Source: UKL13-2 sp036394575
Lineage (GTDB): Bacteria; Pseudomonadota; Gammaproteobacteria; Burkholderiales; Usitatibacteraceae
Assembly (NCBI GenBank): GCA_036394575.1
Contig: DASWEY010000020.1
Coordinates: 143,742-207,741 of the forward strand
DNA length: 64,000 bases
Direction of reading: 5' to 3'
The position numbers and the translations under genes were made by a program. Under the pieces are notes generated by a model, which did no database searches, was not told where the DNA came from, and worked only from the letters and a program-made list of their open reading frames with translations. Shown piece after piece: positions 9,275-16,931 of the stretch. Within the stretch, counting starts at the first letter, position 1, and each line of letters starts with the position of its first letter.

Positions 9275-9418
9275 ATGGGGTGGGTATTTTTTCAGGTGTT
9301 CCTGGCGTTCGGAATGGGCGTGCTGATCGTCTGGTGGACATGGCCGAAGAACAGGGAACCGCGCAGGGACAAGGATGTCGATCAGCCTGCCGAACCTGCG
9401 GCCGGCGACAAGAAATAG
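9275..9418 (+). CDS. 47-residue single-pass membrane protein, function unknown
   Basis: A small gene opposite the mltA-apaG gap. The ATG at 9275 follows a good ribosome site (GGGAG at 9264-9268, 6-base spacing). The product starts MGWVFFQVFLAFGMGVLIVW, one hydrophobic helix rich in aromatics, then a charged tail (WPKNREPRRDKDVDQPAEP...KK) expected to face the cytoplasm by the positive-inside rule. It overlaps no other credible gene. I do not recognise the family with certainty. Size and layout resemble short accessory subunits of membrane complexes such as CcoQ/CydX, but no such complex is nearby. It ends 26 bp before the convergent apaG stop. Confidence 0.65.
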   Translation: MGWVFFQVFLAFGMGVLIVWWTWPKNREPRRDKDVDQPAEPAAGDKK

Positions 9419-9443
9419 GCGCCGTCGGTGTCAGAACGGTGGA

Positions 9444-9827
9444 TCAATGCAACACGCGCGGCACCGATAGTGTAAATTCCGGGATCATGGCGTCGAATTT
9501 GGTACCGTCTTCCGCCAGCATTTGGTAGCTGCCACGCATGGTGCCGACAATAGTGTTGATCGATGAGCCGCTGGTGTATTCGAAATGCTCGCCAGGCTTG
9601 AGCACGGGTTGCTCGCCGACCACGCCCATGCCGCGCACTTCCTGCACCTGATTGTCGGCGTCGGTGATCAGCCAGTGCCGGCTGATCACCTGTGCGCTTA
9701 CCTGGCCGACATTTTCGATGCGGATGGTATAGGCGAATACATACTGGTCGTTTTCCTCATCCGACTGATCGGGCAGAAAAAACGATTGCGCAGTGACTTT
9801 GACGTCGTATTTCTTGGCTTCGCTCAT
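9444..9827 (-). CDS. apaG: ApaG/CorD protein
   Basis: Small all-beta (fibronectin-III-like) protein of the ApaG family, linked genetically to Co2+/Mg2+ efflux and diadenosine polyphosphate levels; its biochemical role is still unclear. The 127-residue product matches the usual length and shows the family pattern YVFAYTIRIENVG, SRHWLITDADNQVQEVRG.GVVGEQPVLKPGEHFEYTSG and G.M.GSYQM. It diverges from rpe across 87 bp. A TAGGAT that could serve as a ribosome site lies just before the start. Confidence 0.93.
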   Translation of the reverse strand: MSEAKKYDVKVTAQSFFLPDQSDEENDQYVFAYTIRIENVGQVSAQVISRHWLITDADNQVQEVRGMGVVGEQPVLKPGEHFEYTSGSSINTIVGTMRGSYQMLAEDGTKFDAMIPEFTLSVPRVLH

Positions 9828-9914
9828 GGTGGAATCCTAACATGCGTTCCCGGCGACTGCGGAATTCGGGGGCGATGCAAACTTGCCGGACAAGTTCGCG
9901 TAAAATCCGGCACC

Positions 9915-10601
9915 ATGACCTTCCGCATAGCCCCCTCCATTTTGTCTGCCGACTTCGCCCGCCTCGGGGAAGAGGTGCGCAATGTGATCGAGGCCGGTGC
10001 CGACGTCATTCATTTCGACGTGATGGACAATCACTACGTGCCGAACCTGACTATCGGCCCCCTGGTTTGCGAGGCGGTGCGGCCGCATGCCAAACGCGTC
10101 GATGGTGCAAAGGTGCCAATCGATGTGCATCTGATGGTGAAGCCGGTCGATCGCATCGTGCCGGACTTCGCCAAGGCCGGTGCCGACATCATTTCCTTTC
10201 ATCCGGAAGCCTCCGAGCACATTGATCGCACTTTGGGCCTGATTCGTGAATGCGGTTGCAAGGCGGGACTGGTGTTCAATCCGGCAACGCCGCTGTCGTA
10301 TCTCGATCATGTGATGGACAAGCTCGATCTGATCCTGATCATGTCGGTAAATCCGGGGTTTGGCGGGCAGAAATTCATTCCGGCGGCACTGTCGAAATTG
10401 CGTGAGGCGAAACAGCGCATTACGCAATCCGGAAAGCCAATCTGGCTGGAGGTCGATGGTGGTGTCAAGACCGACAATATTGCCGAAATTGCCCGGGCGG
10501 GCGCGGATACTTTCGTCGCCGGCTCGGCCATATTCGGGGGTGGCAATTATGTGCAGAAAATCGCGACGATGCGTGCCGAACTGGCAAAGGCGGGCACATG
10601 A
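9915..10601 (+). CDS. rpe: Ribulose-phosphate 3-epimerase
   Basis: Interconverts ribulose-5-phosphate and xylulose-5-phosphate in the pentose phosphate pathway. The 228-residue TIM barrel begins MTFRIAPSILSADFARLGEE and shows the metal-binding FDVMDNHYVPNLTIGP and DVHLMV, the phosphate loop MSVNPGFGGQKFIP, and EVDGGV. The frame is open upstream, but homology begins at ATG 9915, and TAAAAT at 9901-9906 lies only 8 bp before it, so the transcript may be nearly leaderless. It overlaps gph by four bases (ATGA), indicating translational coupling. Confidence 0.95.
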   Translation: MTFRIAPSILSADFARLGEEVRNVIEAGADVIHFDVMDNHYVPNLTIGPLVCEAVRPHAKRVDGAKVPIDVHLMVKPVDRIVPDFAKAGADIISFHPEASEHIDRTLGLIRECGCKAGLVFNPATPLSYLDHVMDKLDLILIMSVNPGFGGQKFIPAALSKLREAKQRITQSGKPIWLEVDGGVKTDNIAEIARAGADTFVAGSAIFGGGNYVQKIATMRAELAKAGT

Positions 10602-11482
10602 ATTCCGCCATGCAGGCTGCTACTGAGCTCAACGTTTCGCAACAGGCCGATGCTTCAAGCTCAAGCTCAAGCGCTGGCGCGGCTTCCGAGGCGGATGCCT
10701 TGGAGATGCCCGTGGATGCTGGTTCTCCGACCGACGCCATTTCGGGAGTTGCGCCGGGCGCAGCCGAACCGAAGAAAATCCGCTACCGGGCCAAGCCCAA
10801 GTTCAGCTTTCCGCTGCATGCCAAGGCAGTGTTGCTCGATCTGGACGGGACGTTGCTGGACACCGTGGGCGACATCATCGCCGCCGCCAATATGATGCGC
10901 GCTACGCTGGGTTTTGCGCCGCTTGAGGCCGCTGCCATTCGCAATTTCGTCGGCAAAGGCATTGCCAATCTGGTGGCCAGGACACTGAAGGACGCCGTCG
11001 GCGAAGTGGGACCCACCGCGCTGAAGGTGGCGGTAGCCAACTTCGATCGTCAATACGAAACCTGTTTCACCGCCACCAGCAAGCCTTATCCGCGGGTGCT
11101 GGAAGGCCTGGATGCGTTCCGGGAGGCCGGCCTCCGGCTGGGTTGCGTGACCAACAAGGCGACTAAATTCACCGAGCCCCTGCTGGCCGCGACCGGGTTG
11201 CGCGATTACTTCGAGATCGTGGTGTCCGGTGACACCCTGGCGGAAAAAAAGCCCCATCCTCTGCCGCTCAAACACGCCGCTGCTTTTTTCAACATCAAAC
11301 CCGAAGAAATGCTGATGATCGGCGACTCGATCAATGATGCGGAAGCGGCGCGCGCCGCCGGCAGCCCCGTGTTTATCGTGCCATATGGTTACAATGAGGG
11401 CATCGAATTGCGGGGGCTCGATTGTGATGCGTTCATCGACGATATCCCGGCTGCCCTGAAATTCGTTAAACTGGCGTCCTAG
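10598..11482 (+). CDS. gph: Phosphoglycolate phosphatase with an unusual N-terminal extension
   Basis: HAD-superfamily enzyme that removes phosphate from 2-phosphoglycolate, a DNA-repair and oxidation by-product. The HAD core begins near residue 75 with LLDLDGTLLDTV (nucleophile Asp), followed by GCVTNKATKF (motif II), the EKKPHPLPL lysine motif and MIGDSINDAEAARAAG (motif III). The first 74 residues are Ser/Ala/acidic-rich and lack any recognisable domain, including a run of six serines made by three copies of tcaagc (10655-10672). Family members are about 220-235 residues, whereas this ORF gives 294. The ATG overlaps the rpe stop, so the extension is probably translated, but an internal start is possible. 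Confidence 0.88.
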   Translation: MNSAMQAATELNVSQQADASSSSSSAGAASEADALEMPVDAGSPTDAISGVAPGAAEPKKIRYRAKPKFSFPLHAKAVLLDLDGTLLDTVGDIIAAANMMRATLGFAPLEAAAIRNFVGKGIANLVARTLKDAVGEVGPTALKVAVANFDRQYETCFTATSKPYPRVLEGLDAFREAGLRLGCVTNKATKFTEPLLAATGLRDYFEIVVSGDTLAEKKPHPLPLKHAAAFFNIKPEEMLMIGDSINDAEAARAAGSPVFIVPYGYNEGIELRGLDCDAFIDDIPAALKFVKLAS

Positions 11483-11520
11483 CAAGCCTTTCCAATTCTT
11501 TTCTTTTTCTCCCTTTGATC

Positions 11521-11574
11521 ATGTGTGTTTTCACAAATGCGGTTTCGTGGTGGCGGTGGCAAAACTGGCGCTGA
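11521..11574 (+). CDS. trpL: trp leader peptide (putative attenuator peptide)
   Basis: A 17-codon ORF, MCVFTNAVSWWRWQNWR, ends in TGA 61 bases before trpE. Four of its 17 codons are Trp (codons 10, 11, 13, 16), which is the hallmark of a trp attenuation leader: when charged Trp-tRNA is scarce the ribosome stalls here and changes the folding of the downstream RNA. No clear ribosome site precedes the ATG (the upstream 30 bases are pyrimidine-rich), which is the weak point. Position, length and Trp density make chance unlikely. Confidence 0.72.
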   Translation: MCVFTNAVSWWRWQNWR

Positions 11575-11597
11575 TCCTCGCGCGCCCCTGTTTTGCC
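11558..11597 (+). promoter_or_regulatory. trp leader RNA hairpin overlapping the Trp codons
   Basis: GGCAAAAC (11558-11565) pairs perfectly with GTTTTGCC (11590-11597), and inside it GGCGC (11567-11571) pairs with GCGCC (11582-11586). The left arm covers Trp codons 13 and 16; the leader stop codon is in the loop. A ribosome stalled at codons 10-13 would block this stem. No T-run follows, so it is not a standard intrinsic terminator. The freed CCTG (11587-11590) could instead pair with CAGG (11624-11627) at the trpE ribosome site, suggesting control of translation, but that is inference. Confidence 0.55.
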
Positions 11598-11634
11598 CGG
11601 TAGTACCCGTCCAACCGTATTTGCAGGAAACATC

Positions 11635-13143
11635 ATGACCGAATCCGACTTCCAGCGTCTCGCCACGCTCGGCTATAACCGAATCCCGGTAACCTTGGAG
11701 ACATTTGCGGATCTCGATACGCCGCTGTCGATTTATCTCAAGCTTGCCAATCGGCCGCATTCCTATCTGCTCGAATCCGTGATCGGCGGGGAGCGCTCCG
11801 GGCGCTATTCCATCATCGGCCTGCCGGCGCGCGAGTGGCTCGAAGTTCGCGGCCGCGAGATTGCCGTGGTCCGTGCCAAAATCGGCGGGGCAAGCGAGAA
11901 GACCGAGCACAAGTTTGTCGATGACCCGCTCGTTTTTGTTGAAAAATATCGCAACCGCTTCAAGGCGGCACCAATCGACGGTCCGTTGCGCTTTGCCGGC
12001 GGTCTTGCCGGTTATTTTGCCTACGACACGGTGCGTTATATCGAGGCCAAACTCGCCAAACATCTGGACGATAAATTCGCGGTCAAACACGATCCCCTAG
12101 GGGTGCCGGACATTGTGCTGATGCTGTCGGATGAATTGGCGGTAGTCGACAATCTGTCGGGCAAGCTGCACCTGATCGTCTATGCCGATCCGTCCCAGCC
12201 CGATGCCTTGGTCAATGCGCGGCGGCGGCTGACAGAATTGAGGATCGGGTTGCGCAGCCAAGCGCCGTTGCCGGTGTATGTCCCGGGCGGCCCGCCCGCC
12301 GCGCCAAAATCCGAGATCGGTAAAGAGACCTTCCTCAAGGCAGTCGCCAGGGCCAAACGCTATATCGTCGATGGCGACATCATGCAGGTACAGATCTCGC
12401 AGCGCATTTCGCAGGCTTTCGATGCGCCGCCGATCAATCTGTACCGCGCGCTGCGCTCCATCAATCCGTCGCCCTATATGTTCTACTTCGATATGGGCGA
12501 GTTTCATATCGTCGGCGCCTCGCCGGAAATCCTGGTGCGGCAGGAGGGCACGAAAGTCACTGTGCGGCCGATTGCCGGTACGCGCAAGCGCGGTGCCACC
12601 CCCGAGCAGGACAAGGTGCTGGAGGCAGAGTTGCGCAATGACCCCAAAGAACTCGCCGAGCATCTGATGCTGATCGATTTGGGGCGCAATGATATCGGCC
12701 GCATCGCCAAGGTCGGCAGCGTGAAAGTCAGCGAGCAATTCGTGGTCGAACGCTATTCGCACGTAATGCACCTGGTCTCGAATGTCGATGGCGAAATCAA
12801 CGAGGGTGTCGGCCCCATCGACCTGCTGCGCGCCACTTTCCCGGCCGGGACGGTGACAGGTACGGCCAAAGTGCGGGCGATGGAAATCATCGATGAGCTG
12901 GAACCCTCGAAGCGCGGCATCTATGCCGGCGCGGCAGGTTATCTCGGCTTTAACGGCAATATGGATTTGGCCATTTCAATTCGTACCGGCGTTGTGAAGG
13001 ATGGCGTGCTGTATGTGCAGGCTGCCGCTGGTATCGTTGCCGATTCGGTGGCCGAACTGGAGTGGCAGGAGACCGAGAACAAGGCGCGCGCCCTGCTGCG
13101 CGCAGCCGAAATGGTTGCCTCGGGAATCGATTCGGCGGGATGA
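11635..13143 (+). CDS. trpE: Anthranilate synthase component I
   Basis: Converts chorismate to anthranilate with ammonia supplied by TrpG; first committed step of tryptophan synthesis and normally feedback-inhibited by Trp. The 502-residue protein has the N-terminal regulatory region with the LLESVIGGERSGRYS motif (Trp-binding Leu-Glu-Ser) and the chorismate-binding domain: QRISQAFDAPP, SPEILVR, RPIAGTRKRG, LIDLGRNDIGR and the AGIVADSV end. The ATG at 11635 is preferred over upstream in-frame codons because it follows AGGAAA with 5-base spacing. It heads the trp genes behind the Trp-rich leader. Confidence 0.96.
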   Translation: MTESDFQRLATLGYNRIPVTLETFADLDTPLSIYLKLANRPHSYLLESVIGGERSGRYSIIGLPAREWLEVRGREIAVVRAKIGGASEKTEHKFVDDPLVFVEKYRNRFKAAPIDGPLRFAGGLAGYFAYDTVRYIEAKLAKHLDDKFAVKHDPLGVPDIVLMLSDELAVVDNLSGKLHLIVYADPSQPDALVNARRRLTELRIGLRSQAPLPVYVPGGPPAAPKSEIGKETFLKAVARAKRYIVDGDIMQVQISQRISQAFDAPPINLYRALRSINPSPYMFYFDMGEFHIVGASPEILVRQEGTKVTVRPIAGTRKRGATPEQDKVLEAELRNDPKELAEHLMLIDLGRNDIGRIAKVGSVKVSEQFVVERYSHVMHLVSNVDGEINEGVGPIDLLRATFPAGTVTGTAKVRAMEIIDELEPSKRGIYAGAAGYLGFNGNMDLAISIRTGVVKDGVLYVQAAAGIVADSVAELEWQETENKARALLRAAEMVASGIDSAG

Positions 13144-13153
13144 GGAAATGAAT

Positions 13154-14185
13154 ATGAACAAATTGATCGATCTGCGTAGCGACACGGTAACCAGGCCCTC
13201 GGCCGGAATGCGCGCCGCAATGGCTGCCGCCGAAGTGGGCGATGATGTTTTTGGCGATGATCCCACGGTAAACGCCCTGCAGGCGCGTGTCGCGGAAATG
13301 GTCGGGATGGAAGCCGGACTGTTTCTGCCCAGTGGGACCCAGAGCAATCTGGTGGCGCTGATGGCGCATTGCCAGCGCGGTGAGGAATACATCGTCGGCC
13401 AGGACGCTCATACCTACAAATACGAGGGCGGCGGTGCGGCCGTCCTGGGCAGCATCCAGCCGCAGCCGCTGGAAAATGCACCAGATGGGACGATCCCGCT
13501 CGCCAAGATCCGCGCAGCGGTCAAACCGGACGATGCTCACTTCGCGCGCACCCGCCTGATCGCGCTCGAGAACACCATTGGTGGCAAGGTGGTTGCGGAA
13601 AGCTATCTCGCCGAGGTAAGGGCCTTCGCGGTGAGCGCTAAACTCAGTACCCATTTGGACGGCGCCCGTGTGTTCAACGCCGCAGTCAAAACCGGGCGCG
13701 AGGTGAAGGATATCTGCCGGCATTTCGATTCGGTTTCAGTGTGTCTGTCCAAAGGACTGGGTACACCGGCAGGCTCGGTATTGTGCGGAAACCGCGACTT
13801 CATCCGCGCCGGTCACCGCTGGCGCAAGATGTTGGGCGGCGGTATGCGCCAGGCCGGTGTATTGGCGGCGGCCGGGCTCTACGCGCTGGAGCACAATATC
13901 GGCCGCCTTGCCGAGGACCACGATAATGCAGCCCACTTGGCGACGTCTCTGGCGGCGATTCCACCATTGCAGGTTTCCATACCGGATACCAATATCCTGT
14001 TCGTGGATGTTCCGACAGCGCATTGTGCGGCGCTTGCGCAGCACCTTCACCAGCACGACATCCATGTGCTGATTGGACCGAAGACCCGCCTGGTCACGCA
14101 TCTCGATGTGTCGCGCGCGCAGATCGAACAGGTGGCTGCCGCGTTCAGGTCTTTTTTTGAACGTGCAGCGCAGCAGATCGCATAG
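13154..14185 (+). CDS. ltaE: Low-specificity L-threonine aldolase
   Basis: PLP enzyme cleaving L-threonine or allo-threonine to glycine and acetaldehyde. The 343-residue protein starts MNKLIDLRSDTVTRPSAGMR, has GTQSNLVAL, the HLDGAR aspartate and the PLP lysine in SVCLSKGLGTPAGSVL (about Lys199), all typical of beta-eliminating-lyase family aldolases. GAGGA at 13142-13146 fits the ATG at 13154 better than the ATG at 13148. It lies 10 bp behind trpE and 9 bp before trpG, i.e. inside the trp operon, an unusual position for this gene. It would share the Trp-responsive leader. Confidence 0.93.
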   Translation: MNKLIDLRSDTVTRPSAGMRAAMAAAEVGDDVFGDDPTVNALQARVAEMVGMEAGLFLPSGTQSNLVALMAHCQRGEEYIVGQDAHTYKYEGGGAAVLGSIQPQPLENAPDGTIPLAKIRAAVKPDDAHFARTRLIALENTIGGKVVAESYLAEVRAFAVSAKLSTHLDGARVFNAAVKTGREVKDICRHFDSVSVCLSKGLGTPAGSVLCGNRDFIRAGHRWRKMLGGGMRQAGVLAAAGLYALEHNIGRLAEDHDNAAHLATSLAAIPPLQVSIPDTNILFVDVPTAHCAALAQHLHQHDIHVLIGPKTRLVTHLDVSRAQIEQVAAAFRSFFERAAQQIA

Positions 14186-14194
14186 AGGAACAGT

Positions 14195-14764
14195 ATGCTT
14201 CTCATGATCGACAATTACGACAGCTTCACTTACAACCTGGTGCAGTATTTTGGTGAACTGGGCGAAGAGGTTGTCGTCAAGCGCAATGACGAAATTTCGG
14301 TGGCGGGCATCGAGCAGTTGCGCCCCGATCGGCTGGTCATCTCTCCAGGGCCTTGCTCGCCTACCGAAGCAGGCGTGTCGGTGTCGGCAGTCGAAAAACT
14401 GGCCGGCAAATTGCCGATTCTGGGCGTATGTCTGGGCCACCAAAGTATCGGCCAGGCATTCGGCGGCAGGATTGTCCATGCCAAGACTTTGATGCATGGC
14501 AAAACCTCACAGGTGGCGCATAGCGATGTTGGCGTGTTTGCCGGCCTGCCCTCGCCATACCGGGCAACGCGCTATCACTCGCTGGTGATCGAGCGCGAGA
14601 CTTGTCCGGATTGCCTGGAAGTCACTGCCTGGACCGAAGACGGTGAAATCATGGGGGTGCGCCACAAGACGCTGGCTGTGGAAGGCGTGCAGTTTCACCC
14701 CGAGTCGATCATGACCGAACACGGGCATGCCTTGCTCGCCAATTTTCTGAAGATGACGGTCTAA
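14195..14764 (+). CDS. trpG: Anthranilate synthase component II (glutamine amidotransferase)
   Basis: Releases ammonia from glutamine for TrpE; in some bacteria the same subunit also serves para-aminobenzoate synthase. The 189-residue class-I amidotransferase begins MLLMIDNYDSFTYNLVQYFGELG and has the catalytic triad Cys in GVCLGHQSIGQAFGG (about 79) with His and Glu in VQFHPESIMTEHG (about 168 and 170). It follows ltaE by 9 bp and precedes trpD by 27 bp. Confidence 0.96.
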   Translation: MLLMIDNYDSFTYNLVQYFGELGEEVVVKRNDEISVAGIEQLRPDRLVISPGPCSPTEAGVSVSAVEKLAGKLPILGVCLGHQSIGQAFGGRIVHAKTLMHGKTSQVAHSDVGVFAGLPSPYRATRYHSLVIERETCPDCLEVTAWTEDGEIMGVRHKTLAVEGVQFHPESIMTEHGHALLANFLKMTV

Positions 14765-14791
14765 GGCCGCATTTCGACAACCCGGAGCTTA

Positions 14792-15826
14792 ATGCCGATG
14801 TTTACTTCCCAGGAAGCGATCAACCGATTGTCGGATAAACGCGAGATTTTCTTCGATGAAATGGTCGACCTGTTCCGCCAGGTGATGGAAGGCGGGGTCA
14901 CGCCGGTGCAACTGGCGGCGATCTTGATGGGCCTGCATGTGAAAACGGAAAGCGTGTCCGAAATCGCCGCTGCCGCGCAGGTGATGCGCGAATTTGCCAC
15001 CAAGGTGGACGTCGGCGACATGGCCAACCTGGTGGACACCTGCGGCACAGGTGGCGACAAGGCGCATACCTTTAATATTTCGACTACGGCTGCATTTGTT
15101 GCGGCGGCGGCCGGCGCCAAGGTGGCCAAACATGGGGGACGCTCGGTCTCGTCAAAATCGGGCAGCGCCGATGTGCTTGAGGGTCTGGGCGTGAATCTGA
15201 ATTTGAGTCCGGCCCAGGTTGCGGAGTCGATCCGGCAGGTGGGCCTCGGTTTCATGTTTGCGCCCAATCATCATCCTGCGATGAAATATGCGGCACCCGT
15301 GCGCAAGGAACTGGGGATGCGGACCATCCTCAATATCCTGGGTCCGCTGACCAATCCGGCCGGGGCGCCGAATCAGCTGATGGGCGTGTTTCACGCTGAT
15401 CTCGTGGGTATCCAGGCGCGGGTGCTGAAGCAGCTGGGATCAAAACATGTGATGGTGGTACATGGCGAAAATGGCCTAGACGAGATTTCCATTTCCGGAC
15501 CCACTTATGTCGCCGAGCTGAAACACGGGTTTGTCACCGAGTACAAGATCGAGCCCCGGCAATTCGGCCTCGATGTTGCGGCACTCGACTCGATCAGGGC
15601 GGTGGACGGCGAGGCCTCCAGAGCAATGGTGCTCTCGGTCCTGGACAATCAGTCAGCACCCGCAAAAGACATTGTGATGCTTAATGCGGGGGCGGCAATT
15701 TATGTTTCCGGTCTCGCCAACGATCTGTGGGGCGGCGTCACCAAGGCGCGGGAAATGATCGAATCGGGCAGGGCGCGCGACAAATTGAGTGAACTGGTCA
15801 AATTTACTGCCTCGATCAGAAACTAG
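14792..15826 (+). CDS. trpD: Anthranilate phosphoribosyltransferase
   Basis: Transfers the phosphoribosyl group of PRPP to anthranilate, second step of tryptophan synthesis. The 344-residue protein shows the PRPP-binding DTCGTGGDKAHTFNISTTAAF (about 85-105), KHGGRSVSSKSGSADVLE, and the FAPNHHPAMKYAAPVRKELGMRT helix characteristic of the family. The ATG at 14792 (spacing 4 from GGAG) or 14798 (spacing 10) is the start. It ends 8 bp before the trpC GTG start, so translation is probably coupled. Confidence 0.96.
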   Translation: MPMFTSQEAINRLSDKREIFFDEMVDLFRQVMEGGVTPVQLAAILMGLHVKTESVSEIAAAAQVMREFATKVDVGDMANLVDTCGTGGDKAHTFNISTTAAFVAAAAGAKVAKHGGRSVSSKSGSADVLEGLGVNLNLSPAQVAESIRQVGLGFMFAPNHHPAMKYAAPVRKELGMRTILNILGPLTNPAGAPNQLMGVFHADLVGIQARVLKQLGSKHVMVVHGENGLDEISISGPTYVAELKHGFVTEYKIEPRQFGLDVAALDSIRAVDGEASRAMVLSVLDNQSAPAKDIVMLNAGAAIYVSGLANDLWGGVTKAREMIESGRARDKLSELVKFTASIRN

Positions 15827-15834
15827 GAAGCATT

Positions 15835-16653
15835 GTGTCGGACATCCTGCAGAAAATACTGGCCACCAAGTATGACGAGGTGGCCGCCGCAAAGAGCGTC
15901 GTGCCAATCAAGGAATTGCGCGCAAGGATCGCCGATGCTGCGTCGCCGCGAGATTTTGTCGCCGCAATTACGGCTAAACATGTCGCGGGCAAACCGGCTG
16001 TCATCGCCGAAATCAAACAAGCGAGCCCAAGTGCGGGTGTGTTTCGTGCTGGCTTGGCCAATGCCCTGTTTGAGCCGGCGCGTTTTGCTGCCAGCTATGA
16101 GGCGCATGGCGCGGCATGCCTGTCGGTGTTGACCGACCGTGATTTTTTCCGTGGTAGCACGGACGATCTGATGGCGGCGCGTGCGGCATGCCGGCTGCCG
16201 GTGTTGCGCAAGGATTTCATCGTTGATTCCTACCAGATATGGGAGTCACGAGCGATGGGCGCGGACGCCATTTTGTTCATTATGGGTGCTGTCGATATTG
16301 CCCAATTCCGGGAGTGGGAAATACTTGCCAATTCGTTAGGGCTTGCGGTGCTGGCCGAATCTCATTGTGAAGCCGAACTGGCCGAGGCCCTGACATTGAG
16401 CACGCCGTTAATAGGTATCAATAATCGGGACTTGACAAAATTTTCAACAGATATCAATACCACGCTTGACCTGCGACCAAAGGTTCCGCCAGCAAGAACC
16501 GTCGTTTCGGAAAGTGGCATCAGTAGCCCGCAGATTGTTGAGGCCATGTATGCAGCCGGGGTAAAAACGTTCTTGATCGGGGGGGGCCTGATGAGTCGCG
16601 CAGACCCTGGGTTGGCGCTACAGGAGCTATTTGGAAACCGTCATTTGACCTGA
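15835..16653 (+). CDS. trpC: Indole-3-glycerol phosphate synthase
   Basis: Ring-closes carboxyphenylamino-deoxyribulose-5-phosphate to indole-3-glycerol phosphate. The 272-residue TIM barrel has the conserved IAEIKQASPSAGVFR (catalytic Lys-Ser-Pro-Ser), SVLTDRDFFRG, LRKDFIVDSYQIWESRAMGADAIL, GINNRDLTKF and SESGISSP. The start is GTG 15835, preceded by AGGAAG with a short spacing. It is the last gene of this trp cluster; trpF, trpB and trpA are elsewhere, as is usual in Betaproteobacteria. No separate trpF domain is fused. Confidence 0.95.
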   Translation: MSDILQKILATKYDEVAAAKSVVPIKELRARIADAASPRDFVAAITAKHVAGKPAVIAEIKQASPSAGVFRAGLANALFEPARFAASYEAHGAACLSVLTDRDFFRGSTDDLMAARAACRLPVLRKDFIVDSYQIWESRAMGADAILFIMGAVDIAQFREWEILANSLGLAVLAESHCEAELAEALTLSTPLIGINNRDLTKFSTDINTTLDLRPKVPPARTVVSESGISSPQIVEAMYAAGVKTFLIGGGLMSRADPGLALQELFGNRHLT

Positions 16654-16666
16654 TTTGGCAGTTTTT

Positions 16667-16690
16667 GCTTGTTGTACAAATGCAACAGGC
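16667..16690 (+). terminator. Weak hairpin after trpC
   Basis: GCTTGTTG and CAACAGGC pair over 8 bp (one G-T pair) around an 8-base loop, 14 bp past the trpC stop, followed only by TTTCT. This is a possible weak terminator. The rest of the 278-bp gap holds the porin promoter candidate. Confidence 0.35.
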
Positions 16691-16723
16691 TTTCTGGTGC
16701 AGAGCTAATTTGTGAGGCTCTGC

Positions 16724-16753
16724 TTGAGCAACAGTGCCAATTTTGGCTAATAT
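16724..16753 (+). promoter_or_regulatory. Candidate promoter of the porin gene
   Basis: TTGAGC (16724-16729) and TAATAT (16748-16753) are separated by 18 bp, about 180 bp before the porin ATG. This leaves a long leader, common for abundantly made porins and a likely target for small-RNA control, though no small RNA is seen here. Confidence 0.45.
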
Positions 16754-16931
16754 GGTATTGGCTTCTTAAAAAGACTTTCGCAATCTGGCTGCGCGGAGAA
16801 GTCGCTATACGGGTGCTGTTACCCCCCTTGGAATCGGGGATGCTTTGCCCCTGCGTCGTCTTCTGCAGCTTGAAGTTACGTACCTCAATAGCAATAAAAA
16901 GCTTCAACTTAACCCCCAAAGGAGATTTTTG

